From: an uncultured Chloroflexota bacterium | GTDB taxonomy: Bacteria; Chloroflexota; Anaerolineae; Aggregatilineales; Phototrophicaceae | Direction: 5' to 3' | Assembly (NCBI GenBank): GCA_937974245.1 | Contig: CALJKV010000011.1 | Span: 19,554-83,553, forward strand | Length of the DNA stretch: 64,000 nt | In this document: one piece after another, positions 1-7,985 of the stretch | How positions within the stretch are numbered: position 1 is the first letter of the stretch | How the letters are laid out: the number at the start of each line of letters is the position of its first letter | Notes under the pieces: model-generated | Told to the model about the DNA's origin: nothing | Database searches by the model: none | What the model saw: only the letters and a program-made list of their open reading frames with translations | Program-made: the position numbers and the translations under genes

Positions 1-1205
1 CATTGTGCAACAATATTTCCGTTACCCTGTTCCATAAAGTTGCGACCATGCACGCTGATTAATGCAACGGCATTATCCCATGCCTCAGCCACTAGATAAT
101 GGTGTATTTTGCGATTAAGCAAAAAATGTGCATCTCCTGCACGTCTATGAAGGGTTTTGACGAAATCAGAATCAGTGTATTTGAGTTGGTCTTGAAGAAA
201 ATCCCGGAACAGTGCGTGATAGCGATAAGTACCATCTCCCACCGATACCAGAAACAGGTTACGCCGGTGCAAATCATGAAGCATCGTTGACGCACCACCA
301 TATTGTGTGACAGCCACACATAATTCTGAGGTCAGTTCATCGAGAATGGATGTTTCTATCAAGAAACGCTGGATATTTTGTGGCTGCTGAGCCAACACTT
401 CCTCTGCCAACAGTTCAAACACATAACGGTCATTGTGTGCCAGGTCAGTGATATACTGTTCACGTTTTTCAATGGCGACTTTTTCCAGCGATAGTCCAAG
501 CAAATGTAAACCAGCAATCCAACCTTCGGTGCATTCCACCATCTGTCCAATCAGTTTATCCGAAATACTCAGACATAGCAGACGATTGAGCAGTTTGTTG
601 GCTTCTTCCCGATTGAAGCGCAGTAAATTCAGCCGCAGTTCTGCCAGTTCACCCCGTGCTCGTAGTTTCGCCAGAAGCAAAGGCGGATCGTAACGGGTTG
701 TCGCCAGGACGTGCACATGAATCGGGGCACGCTCAATGAAATAATCCAGAAATTGAAAAATGTCCCGGTCAGTCAGCAAATGCAGATCATCCAGCACAAG
801 TACAAACGGTGGAGTTTGTATTTGGTCCAGATGATTAATCAGCACATTGGCAACCTGGCGGGCGGAGAGATGTCCCTGGCTCACCGTCTGGATCAACGTT
901 TCGTCGCCATTCGATAGCGTAACCAGTACCATTGCCAGGAGCAGGGTTTGCAGATCATTATCTCCCTCGTCCAGTGACAACCAGCGAATTGTCAGGTCTG
1001 TGGCAGATTGAGCAAAATCCGCTGCCAATGTCGTTTTGCCCGACCCCGCTGGAGCCGAGATGAGCGTAAAACGATTGGTTAGTACAGATTGACGCAATCG
1101 TTCGATCAGTGTCACTCGTTCAATTGTGCCTTGTGTGCTGGGCGGGCGGAGTTTGGTTGTCGGCAATAACGCTTTCAGGTAAGGCGGGATTTCAACCATA
1201 GTCAT
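1..1205 (-). CDS. MalT-like LuxR-family ATPase regulator, C-terminus cut by window edge
   Basis: The minus-strand frame is open from an ATG near 1205 (a second in-frame ATG is at 1199) to the first base of the window, giving 401 codons with no stop. The N-terminus has a Walker A motif (APAGSGKTT) followed by a Walker B-like VLVLDDLHLL. The downstream sequence reads like the STAND NTPase of MalT-type regulators (ATTRYDPPLLLAKLRARGEL, EGWIAGLHLLGLSL). In this family a TPR-like sensor and a C-terminal LuxR helix-turn-helix follow; both would lie beyond the left edge, so DNA binding is inferred. The effector is unknown. Confidence 0.85.
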   Translation of the reverse strand, partial: MTMVEIPPYLKALLPTTKLRPPSTQGTIERVTLIERLRQSVLTNRFTLISAPAGSGKTTLAADFAQSATDLTIRWLSLDEGDNDLQTLLLAMVLVTLSNGDETLIQTVSQGHLSARQVANVLINHLDQIQTPPFVLVLDDLHLLTDRDIFQFLDYFIERAPIHVHVLATTRYDPPLLLAKLRARGELAELRLNLLRFNREEANKLLNRLLCLSISDKLIGQMVECTEGWIAGLHLLGLSLEKVAIEKREQYITDLAHNDRYVFELLAEEVLAQQPQNIQRFLIETSILDELTSELCVAVTQYGGASTMLHDLHRRNLFLVSVGDGTYRYHALFRDFLQDQLKYTDSDFVKTLHRRAGDAHFLLNRKIHHYLVAEAWDNAVALISVHGRNFMEQGNGNIVAQ

Positions 1206-1262
1206 CGCAGTATTTTCTCAAACTTGTGTTTGTATTGTACTGGATTTGTCAGTTGCGGGATA

Positions 1263-2204
1263 TTACTTCCCCTGTTTTTGCTCCTGCAGTACCTCGGCCA
1301 CCGTTGTTCGTCCGGCTTTGACACCAGCGTTTTTGAGGGTGGACAGCACTTGATTCACGGATCGCTGCGCCAAGTTGGGATTAGCGTCCAGATAAGCGCG
1401 AACTTGGTCTTTGACGCTTCCACTGTATCCATTTCGTCCGTTCGCTCCCTGTCCGTTTTGTCCGCTCTGTCCGTTTCGAGCGGACAGTTGCCGGACACCG
1501 GACGAACTCCCTTTTGCCAGATACCCTTTCACTTCCGAGGCCGCTCGTTGCCGGGCGTCCCGTTCGGTAATCCCCTGCTGTAGATACCGGACGAACACCG
1601 CGCGGTAAATCACCGTGAATTCCACTTCCTGCCAGCGCTGCTCGCGAAAATCACTTCCTGTGCGCCGATCTAAAGCCAATGCCGCCAAGCCATCCCCTGC
1701 CACCAAAGCGCCAATTGGGATGATGAATGCAGCCAGTAATGCCATCATCAAAGCTGCCTGGCTGGTCGCAGGTAGGTTGCCAAACCCTTCAATGATGGCG
1801 GCGAATGACAGGTTCTCAAGCTGCACCGCCTCTACCACTGATGTAAATGAGCCAGCACCATTAACTAGCATCGCCGTTAGAAACAGCAGAATTTCCAGTG
1901 CCCACAGCGTCCAGGGCAGGGTTTCGTTCTCAGACTTGGCAAGCCGTCGCCGGAATGCGGCATACAGTAGACCAAACTCCACACCAACCGGCGCGATAAA
2001 GCCCCAGCCCGGTGTGAGCTTATCAAATACGCCCGACGTGTGTGGTGCCGACAAGCCGTACAGCACCAGTGCAACCAGCACAATCCAGTACGGCACGCTG
2101 CCGGTCAGAATATCACGGAAGGAACGACGTGGCGCTTCCTCACGCAGCCAGCGCTTCCGCTCCTGACGGTAGATTGTCTCCATATCGAGCATCTCGTTCA
2201 TCAT
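1263..2204 (-). CDS. Hypothetical membrane protein with low-complexity linker, in the recombinase module
   Basis: The protein is 313 aa and I do not recognise the family. A basic, charged N-terminus of about 35 residues is followed by roughly four hydrophobic segments (starting PYWIVLVALVLYGLSA, then near residues 63-82, 100-120 and 150-175). A Gly/Asn/Gln/Ser-rich linker (about residues 240-265) leads to a C-terminal soluble domain (VKDQVRAYLDANPNLAQRS) that could be a small HTH. GAGGAGA lies directly upstream of two adjacent ATGs (2204, 2201). It is 7 bp downstream of the mini-HTH gene in the same direction, so it probably belongs to the recombinase operon. Its role in the element is unknown. 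Confidence 0.7.
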   Translation of the reverse strand: MMNEMLDMETIYRQERKRWLREEAPRRSFRDILTGSVPYWIVLVALVLYGLSAPHTSGVFDKLTPGWGFIAPVGVEFGLLYAAFRRRLAKSENETLPWTLWALEILLFLTAMLVNGAGSFTSVVEAVQLENLSFAAIIEGFGNLPATSQAALMMALLAAFIIPIGALVAGDGLAALALDRRTGSDFREQRWQEVEFTVIYRAVFVRYLQQGITERDARQRAASEVKGYLAKGSSSGVRQLSARNGQSGQNGQGANGRNGYSGSVKDQVRAYLDANPNLAQRSVNQVLSTLKNAGVKAGRTTVAEVLQEQKQGK

Positions 2205-2211
2205 CTTCTCC

Positions 2212-2436
2212 TCACTTTCCTCTGCGCTTCCTGGATTTCACGATCTGTTCTACCCGTTGTGGAGAAATGCCAAAAACGCGAGCCAGGGTGCTGAGTCCTT
2301 CGCCTGCCTGGTATCGCTTCTTGATTTGTTTGTCTCGTTCTTGTGTCGTTAATGGGGGGTAGAAATCCTGATCGTAGTAGATGAGGAACAGGATGAGGTT
2401 TTTCGCCTGGCTTATGCTGCCAAACTCAAGGTACAT
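2212..2436 (-). CDS. Small sigma-region-4-like HTH protein
   Basis: The protein is 74 aa. Its C-terminal half carries a helix-turn-helix of the sigma-70 region 4 / resolvase type (GEGLSTLARVFGISPQRVEQ) ending in a basic tail KSRKRRGK. The start overlaps the 3' end of the recombinase gene by 25 bp, which suggests translational coupling. A close relative is at 41647-41799, where GEGLSDLAREYGISPQRVYQ is nearly the same HTH. It may be the regulator or directionality partner of the recombinase module; this is inference from position only. Confidence 0.65.
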   Translation of the reverse strand: MYLEFGSISQAKNLILFLIYYDQDFYPPLTTQERDKQIKKRYQAGEGLSTLARVFGISPQRVEQIVKSRKRRGK

Positions 2437-4187
2437 CTCTTGGGGTGAAGTCCCGTTGGGGCTACAGGATTATCATTGTAATCTCCGTTGTAATTTTCCT
2501 CCATATACAGCCCAATTCGCAGATAAAGAAACTGATTTGCCCAGGGTTTCAGCCGGAAATCTGTGATTTGCTGTTTGTCCAGGTCATAGGCGATATATTC
2601 AAACAGGTGACGCGCCATGCCTTGTTTGTCCTCGTCATCACTGATGTCCCACATGCGTCCGAGCGTCTCCACAGCCTGAACGCACATTGACAATTCCATC
2701 GCAAGCTGCTCCTTATCCGTCGTGCGCGTCTGCCAGGAGATGATCTCGCGCTCATTGAAATCAACCCGCCGGAAGTACTCCTCACGATTAATCCGACCAT
2801 CCCCGTAGAGGTCAACCGCAGCCTGTATACGGCGACGACATAAAGCGATGGCTTCTTTCTTCTTCGTTTCTATGTCCTGCTGCTCATCGGAAGTCGGATT
2901 GAGGTGCGTAGCAAGCTCCATCAGATGGTCAAATGATTCGGGCTTCACTTCCAGTAGCCTGACCAGTCTGATGAAATCAGCCTCATAGATTTCGCGGGTT
3001 ACCATCGTCTTGCCACTGCCACATGGGACGCCAGGTTTGTGGCGATAGTAGCGCCCCATCTTGCCGGAAAGACGGCTTCTCAATTCAGGCTTGTTGTGTT
3101 GCTGTGCTAACGCTTCACAGTGAGCGCAGTATGTGATACCTGCCAGGGGGTATGCCCGTGCCTTGCGGTTCACACTAGTCGTGGGGTGTTTTCCGATGGC
3201 ACGTGCCTGGCGTGAATGGGCGACCTGAGCCAATAGATTGATGTCAAATACCGCACGCTCAGGGTTGAGTTTGGGGATGATTTTGTCAGGCAGATAGTCC
3301 GAGGGGTGACGCTCACGCGCTCGTTTGCCACTCACATAACCCCCGTACTCGGCGAAATTGGATACGACACGCCGGATATCTTCGCGCTCTAGTGGGGAAG
3401 GTTCACCTTTCCGGTCACGAAATGCCCATCCTTCGTCTTGTAGCTTTTCAAGAATGCGCCCGCGTCCGACCTGTTCCACATACAGTGTAAGGATACGTTT
3501 GGCACAATCATAGTAGCCGCGCCACAATGCTTCCTCCGATGGGGGAGGGTCACCTACCTTTCCTGCAATCCAGGTGCCATCAGGCATCAACCAGGCACCT
3601 TCATCACTGGGGACCAGGTAACCGGATTTGTCGCGTTTCGTCCCAAATGGCGGTAGACCAACGGTCTTTCCCTGTGCCTTGCGGTGGGCGATGTCCGCTT
3701 TCCAGCGTTCAGACACATCGAGGGCATACCACTCATCAAAAATCGCGCTCAATTGAGCGAACATCCGCCCATAGGGGGTAGAGAAGTCAATCTGTCGCCG
3801 GGGGTCTGCAAGGACGAGTTTGATATCGTGCTGTTCCACGAAATCCAGTAAATCACCAATGCGCCAGCCTTTGCGATGGAGGCGTGCCAGATCATTTGCC
3901 ACCAGTGCCACGACATCGGGATCACGCAGGCGAGCCTTGAGTGCAAGCCACGCTGGCCGGTTCTTCTCATACATCCCAGATCGGTGCCCTTCAGTGTCTT
4001 CATACCACTCGGCTTTCCAGCCGTGTACCTCACAGACCGCTTGAATATGGGCACGTTGGCGTTCCGGGCTAATATGATCCAGACTGTTTTCCTCATTGTT
4101 CTCTCGGTCTTTGTTGGTCCATGATTTGCGAACATAACACAGAGCGGTGTTGCGGGTGATACCTGGGGTAGTCTTTTTGCGTGACAT
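2412..4187 (-). CDS. Large serine site-specific recombinase
   Basis: The protein is 591 aa, the size of phage-type large serine integrases. The N-terminal resolvase domain starts near residue 14 with ALCYVRKSW; Ser22 is the probable nucleophile and Arg20 its partner. It continues with SPERQRAHIQA, the VVALVANDLARLHRKGW region and the long helix FAQLSAIFDEWYALDVSERW. A recombinase domain and a zinc ribbon follow (YCAHCEALAQ, then PCGSGK), then a charged helical C-terminus. An ideal AGGAGA site precedes the ATG. The 94-aa gene lies 12 bp upstream, the HTH gene overlaps the 3' end, and the whole set looks like an integrated element. The att sites could not be identified by eye. Confidence 0.95.
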   Translation of the reverse strand: MSRKKTTPGITRNTALCYVRKSWTNKDRENNEENSLDHISPERQRAHIQAVCEVHGWKAEWYEDTEGHRSGMYEKNRPAWLALKARLRDPDVVALVANDLARLHRKGWRIGDLLDFVEQHDIKLVLADPRRQIDFSTPYGRMFAQLSAIFDEWYALDVSERWKADIAHRKAQGKTVGLPPFGTKRDKSGYLVPSDEGAWLMPDGTWIAGKVGDPPPSEEALWRGYYDCAKRILTLYVEQVGRGRILEKLQDEGWAFRDRKGEPSPLEREDIRRVVSNFAEYGGYVSGKRARERHPSDYLPDKIIPKLNPERAVFDINLLAQVAHSRQARAIGKHPTTSVNRKARAYPLAGITYCAHCEALAQQHNKPELRSRLSGKMGRYYRHKPGVPCGSGKTMVTREIYEADFIRLVRLLEVKPESFDHLMELATHLNPTSDEQQDIETKKKEAIALCRRRIQAAVDLYGDGRINREEYFRRVDFNEREIISWQTRTTDKEQLAMELSMCVQAVETLGRMWDISDDEDKQGMARHLFEYIAYDLDKQQITDFRLKPWANQFLYLRIGLYMEENYNGDYNDNPVAPTGLHPKRCTLSLAA

Positions 4188-4199
4188 AGCGTTCTCCTT

Positions 4200-4484
4200 C
4201 TATTTAGGTGAAGTCGGATGCTTCTTCACCAGCAATTCCGAGCAGCCATTGTTCGCATAAGTAACTAAGCGTTGAGCGAGAAAGTCGAGAAATGATGTCA
4301 AGCCGCCAATGACCTCGGGATCGTTATAGGCTGCATTCTGTTTGCCAAGCTGCTCGCATGTGGCTTTCACCAAAGCTGTAATCGCGCTGGAATCCGGTGG
4401 CACATACTCCACCTGCCGTGGAATGCGGTTTTCGGCTTCCTCGAATAACGGTATCTGTTCGGGTTTCTTCATCCTTCGTTGCAT
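4200..4484 (-). CDS. Small hypothetical protein preceding the recombinase
   Basis: The protein is 94 aa with no recognised family. It is mostly helical in composition with one hydrophobic stretch (VIGGLTSFLDFLAQRLV). An internal ATG at residue 5 (MKKPEQIPLF) is an alternative start; neither has a strong ribosome-binding site. It ends 12 bp before the recombinase start in the same direction, so co-expression is likely. Position suggests an accessory or regulatory protein of the recombinase module. Confidence 0.6.
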   Translation of the reverse strand: MQRRMKKPEQIPLFEEAENRIPRQVEYVPPDSSAITALVKATCEQLGKQNAAYNDPEVIGGLTSFLDFLAQRLVTYANNGCSELLVKKHPTSPK

Positions 4485-4488
4485 CTAA

Positions 4489-4528
4489 AAACAAAAAATC
4501 GTCAATCGCTGGTAGTAGCAATTGACGA
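4489..4528 (-). terminator. Rho-independent terminator upstream of the recombinase module
   Basis: Inverted arms TCGTCAAT (4499-4506) and ATTGACGA (4521-4528) enclose a 14-nt loop. Read on the minus strand the hairpin is followed by a T-rich run (TTTTTTGTTTTT). It would stop transcripts arriving from 4633-4989 and insulate the recombinase module. Confidence 0.65.
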
Positions 4529-4632
4529 CTGACGTGCTAGAATCGCATCAGCCTTCCATGCTGCTGTTATCAGCGTGGTTGGTCAGCCCTCGGTCGGAGT
4601 TGGCGCTCCTTCTGGGGGCGTTCTGTTTTATG

Positions 4633-4989
4633 TCACTTCATAGTAACCATACTATAGGACTTTCTAGAATGTGTCAAACGGCGGCGGTGATATAGGCTTG
4701 CAGACCCCTTCGCAGGGTATCGGGGTGGAAAATTGATCAGGCGGCCAATGTGGTACAGTAGGCGTGCCCAGAAGTACAGTCGAGGAGAGGAGACCGCATA
4801 CCGGAACAGCCGTCTGTCTTCGTCATTGAGGCTGTTTTGATAGGATCGCAGGGGGGCTTTGAGGTGTTTCCTACTGGCCCACTTCACGAGTCGCGATAGC
4901 TCATTGCGCCGGTTGAAGGAGCGCAAAATGAAGGATAGCTCTCGCAGATTCTGACGAGTGTTGCGCCAATAAAAATTGTATGACGTCAT
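4633..4989 (-). CDS. Small basic hypothetical protein
   Basis: The ORF is 118 aa and very rich in Arg, Lys and Tyr (many R-R and R-L-Y pairs). It has no recognised domain and no clear membrane segment. No good ribosome-binding site is visible. A terminator-like hairpin sits about 105 bp beyond its stop, which supports a real transcript here. It could be a nucleic-acid-binding protein, a decayed fragment or a chance ORF. Confidence 0.4.
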   Translation of the reverse strand: MTSYNFYWRNTRQNLRELSFILRSFNRRNELSRLVKWASRKHLKAPLRSYQNSLNDEDRRLFRYAVSSPRLYFWARLLYHIGRLINFPPRYPAKGSASLYHRRRLTHSRKSYSMVTMK

Positions 4990-5273
4990 AATACTATGAG
5001 TCTATCAGACCATAGCATAAGGAGTCAAATCTAGTTAGTTAAGCGACTAGGTCGATGAGGAAGTTTATCACAAGCTTGTGATCATCTTTCTCTAGTATAT
5101 TTCTTATATTTCCATAACATTAATACAAATCGCGGGCCAACTCAATTGACAATCAAGTCGTCTGGTTAGTTGCGATATTTGATGATGGCTTCTGGGAGCC
5201 CTCGCAGTATTGTCCTTTTCCTGTGATTTGAAGAATGCCGCTACACCACCCATATTCAGCGGTTTCTATTTCT

Positions 5274-5936
5274 TTAACGTTCCATCCTGGTCCTATTGGG
5301 CACGTTGAATTTCCAGGCAAGAAACACCATAACAATCGGTGCAATCAGACAGAAAAGAAAGACAGGGATGGTCTCCGAGTAACCACTGATAATCCCGTAA
5401 AGGAGAAACAGACCCAGGATGAGTATGAGAATCCCGCCAACGATTCCGACGACATCCGCCACCACTTTTGTGATGACTGCCCGCGTAGATAATTCAGGGA
5501 TTTGCTCGGAAATGGTATCAAAGCGTGACGCCATCGCACGGGTAATGCCTTGCATCAAAACATACCCTTGGTCGGGATGCTTTTCCAGCACGGTACGCAG
5601 CTGATCGCCATCCAGCCTGATAAGTGTGGTGTTTGCCACGACCAGAGCACCTAGTTTGTAGATATAAGGGGGCACGATGGCTGACCAGCCGAGGGCATCA
5701 CCTTCCTTGAGCACATTCAGTGTGATATGAGTATCCAGTTTTTCGTCCAGTTTCATCTTCAGTTCGACGTGTCCTGTTACTACATAGTATAGGGCATTCG
5801 CCTGATCACCTTCCCGAAAAACCCATTCACCAATTCGCGCTGTTTGTTCTTCAGCGATGGCGCTTAGTTCATCAAGGAGGATGGAGTCCAGTTTTGCCAG
5901 AAGCGGGAACTGTTGCAATCTTTGAGCAGAGATCAT
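5274..5936 (-). CDS. Cyclic-nucleotide-binding-domain protein with C-terminal membrane hairpin
   Basis: The protein is 220 aa. Residues 10-135 form a CNB/Crp-type effector domain (FREGDQANALYYVVTGHVEL; GDALGWSAIVPP; an RLDGDQLRTVLEKHPDQG helix). There is no Crp HTH. Instead two transmembrane segments (about 158-180 and 190-210) end the protein, so it is a membrane-anchored CNB protein. An AGGAGG site lies 8 nt before the ATG. It is the last gene of the minus-strand respiratory block, 26 bp after the small membrane protein. A ligand-controlled regulator of the membrane complex is plausible but not shown. Confidence 0.8.
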   Translation of the reverse strand: MISAQRLQQFPLLAKLDSILLDELSAIAEEQTARIGEWVFREGDQANALYYVVTGHVELKMKLDEKLDTHITLNVLKEGDALGWSAIVPPYIYKLGALVVANTTLIRLDGDQLRTVLEKHPDQGYVLMQGITRAMASRFDTISEQIPELSTRAVITKVVADVVGIVGGILILILGLFLLYGIISGYSETIPVFLFCLIAPIVMVFLAWKFNVPNRTRMER

Positions 5937-5962
5937 GATGTGAACCTCCTCTATAATATAAC

Positions 5963-6184
5963 CTAGTGTTTTTGTGATTCGTCTTTTTCTTCCAATAACG
6001 TCTCCGTCGGAAAGATGTAGACATCTTCTTCAGCGACCTGGGCGCCGCGCGCAACCCAGAACAGGGTTGTCGCCACTGAGATAAGCAGGATGCCAGTCAG
6101 CAGCATAACAATGATGCCGCCGATTGGCGGGGTATTGATGACCCAGTAGAGAAAATGGAATACAGGTTCATCCGGGAAATTCAT
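5963..6184 (-). CDS. Small single-span membrane protein of the respiratory block
   Basis: The protein is 73 aa with one strong transmembrane segment (about residues 21-44, GGIIVMLLTGILLISVATT) and an acidic C-terminus (TETLLEEKDESQKH). Only 1 bp separates it from the end of the TorD-ferredoxin gene, so it is surely co-transcribed. It could be a small subunit or assembly factor of the molybdoenzyme complex. No family recognised. Confidence 0.75.
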   Translation of the reverse strand: MNFPDEPVFHFLYWVINTPPIGGIIVMLLTGILLISVATTLFWVARGAQVAEEDVYIFPTETLLEEKDESQKH

Positions 6185-6185
6185 G

Positions 6186-7157
6186 TTATTGCCTCATCAA
6201 TAATGGACGGCAGTCCAGACAGTATCGTAACCAGTCCGGTACGCCCAGTTGACTGGATACGGTGTCCCATTCAGCCTGACTCACCATCGGTTCGCCACAC
6301 CCCAAACAGTGCACCCTGGGCGATTCGCGTAACACGCGCTGCGCGTTATCCGGCTGTTGCTCCCCTAGCTTTAACGCCTGGGTAGAACAGATTTGACTGC
6401 ATCGGTTACAGGCCAAACATGCTGAATCAGTGATTGACAATGTCGTTACCGTGTCCGTCTCGTGGATGACCAGCGCCTGACTCGGGCAGACCTGTACACA
6501 GAACCCGCAGAGGTTGCAGGTCGCAGCGTCCTCAAGTTCCGGCAGTTTCCCCTTAGTCCTTGTGGATTTCCGGTGCTGTGCTTGGTGGGGACTCAACGCA
6601 TACGTGAGGAGTTTCCCAACCGGGCTGTAAACCATGTCCTGGGTTTGTGTTAAGGTACGTCCCAGGGCGGGCAGCCATGCCCCTGCATGATATTTGATGA
6701 ATAACCGCCTTGCTTGACGCCATTGTCGAGAGTTAACATCTGCCATCGCTTCTTGTGCTGACAGATGGGACAGGAAAGACAGTTCGACCGAAGCATGATC
6801 GGGGAGCTCGGTTCCCCTGACGGTCAACCCAGCAGCCTTGTAGACTGCCCGAAGCGCGTGGGTGGCTGGGCTGATGAGGCTGCCATACCGCGCCATTGAT
6901 TCGTAGAGGTGCAGGTCAATGTGTGCCGCCTCGGTAAACAATGACTTGTAACGTGCCTTTCGGCCTGCGAGAGTTTCCGGTGGAATTTGGGCTAATTCCC
7001 GTGCGATGGCATACAGACCATCCCTCTGGTTCTCATCATTACGGGCGATGTCCAGGATATCAGCCAGCAGAGGCCACTCGTCGCCGGGCAGGGTAGACCA
7101 TTCCGGCGGCGCGGCCAGGATTTCTGCTAAGGCTTGAAACAACCGGGCATCACTCAT
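6186..7157 (-). CDS. TorD/DmsD-type chaperone fused to a 2[4Fe-4S] ferredoxin domain
   Basis: The protein is 323 aa from the ATG at 7157 (an in-frame GTG at 7166 is possible). Residues 1-190 are an all-helical TorD-like domain carrying the family signature LPDHASVELSFL (118-129). Residues 214-224 and 247-257 each hold a CxxCxxCxxxC ferredoxin motif, and two further Cys pairs (284/287 and 313/316) could bind another metal. TorD proteins insert the molybdenum cofactor into Tat-exported DMSO-reductase-family enzymes; the natural client here is the enzyme at 10320-12707. A ferredoxin extension on such a chaperone is unusual and suggests redox sensing or electron delivery during maturation, which is inference. 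Confidence 0.85.
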   Translation of the reverse strand: MSDARLFQALAEILAAPPEWSTLPGDEWPLLADILDIARNDENQRDGLYAIARELAQIPPETLAGRKARYKSLFTEAAHIDLHLYESMARYGSLISPATHALRAVYKAAGLTVRGTELPDHASVELSFLSHLSAQEAMADVNSRQWRQARRLFIKYHAGAWLPALGRTLTQTQDMVYSPVGKLLTYALSPHQAQHRKSTRTKGKLPELEDAATCNLCGFCVQVCPSQALVIHETDTVTTLSITDSACLACNRCSQICSTQALKLGEQQPDNAQRVLRESPRVHCLGCGEPMVSQAEWDTVSSQLGVPDWLRYCLDCRPLLMRQ

Positions 7158-7197
7158 GCTGTTCACTCAAATAGTCAACTTTCTACGGTCAATACGC

Positions 7198-7959
7198 CTA
7201 TTTTGAGACCAGGTCTTTTGCCAACCGCAGGATGTCCAGCGGAATTGGCAGGATGGTCGAATTGCGTTCACTGGCGATTTCTACCAGCGTTTGCAGATAG
7301 CGTAGTTCCAGGCTGGTTGGGGAAGCTGCTAAACGATCCCCGGCTTCTGCGAGTGCCGCCGCCGCCTGCCGTTCACCGTCGGCATGGATGATCTTGGCAC
7401 GTTTTTCTCGTTCGGCTTCGGCCTGCCGTGCCATTGCCCGCTGTAAATTCTCCGGGAGCAGGACATCTTTGACTTCCACCACGCCCACCTGAATACCCCA
7501 GGGCTCTTCGGTATGCTCATCAATGATTGTTTGCAGCCGCTCGTTGATGCGGTCACGCTGTGCCAGCAGTTCGTCCAGGTCGGATTGGCCGAGAACGCTA
7601 CGCAAGGTGGTCAGGGCGATTTGTCCGGTTGCCCGGTCAAAATCACGAACGTTGATAATCGCTTTGGTGGCATTGACCGGTTGGTAGTAGACGACGGCAT
7701 CCACCTGAACCGTCACATTGTCGCGGGTGATGATTTCCTGCGGTTCAACGACGAGTGTCTCCACCCGCATATCTACTTTTTGCAGGCGGTCAACATAGGG
7801 AATAATGACGTTGAATCCCGGGCCGCGCTCACCGCGCAGCTTCCCGAAGCGAAAATGCACACCCCGCTCATACTGCCAGATAATCCGAATGGCGGGCACA
7901 CCGATAAACAAGACGACTGCTGCGATTGCTGCTACTGTTACGTACCAGGGTACTGACAT
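7198..7959 (-). CDS. SPFH/band-7 (stomatin-like) membrane protein
   Basis: The protein is 253 aa from the ATG at 7959, which has GGAGG 5 nt upstream. One N-terminal transmembrane segment (about 4-24) is followed by a band-7 domain (YERGVHFRFGKLRGERGPG; VTVQVDAVVYYQPVNATKAI; LRSVLGQSDLDELLAQRD) and the charged helical region RQAEAEREKRAKIIHADGER typical of slipins. It lies inside the molybdoenzyme block, 26 bp after the NrfD gene, suggesting it organises or protects this complex in the membrane. No NfeD partner gene is adjacent. Confidence 0.9.
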   Translation of the reverse strand: MSVPWYVTVAAIAAVVLFIGVPAIRIIWQYERGVHFRFGKLRGERGPGFNVIIPYVDRLQKVDMRVETLVVEPQEIITRDNVTVQVDAVVYYQPVNATKAIINVRDFDRATGQIALTTLRSVLGQSDLDELLAQRDRINERLQTIIDEHTEEPWGIQVGVVEVKDVLLPENLQRAMARQAEAEREKRAKIIHADGERQAAAALAEAGDRLAASPTSLELRYLQTLVEIASERNSTILPIPLDILRLAKDLVSK

Positions 7960-7985
7960 AGAAGCCTCCACTCCTGTATGTGAAA

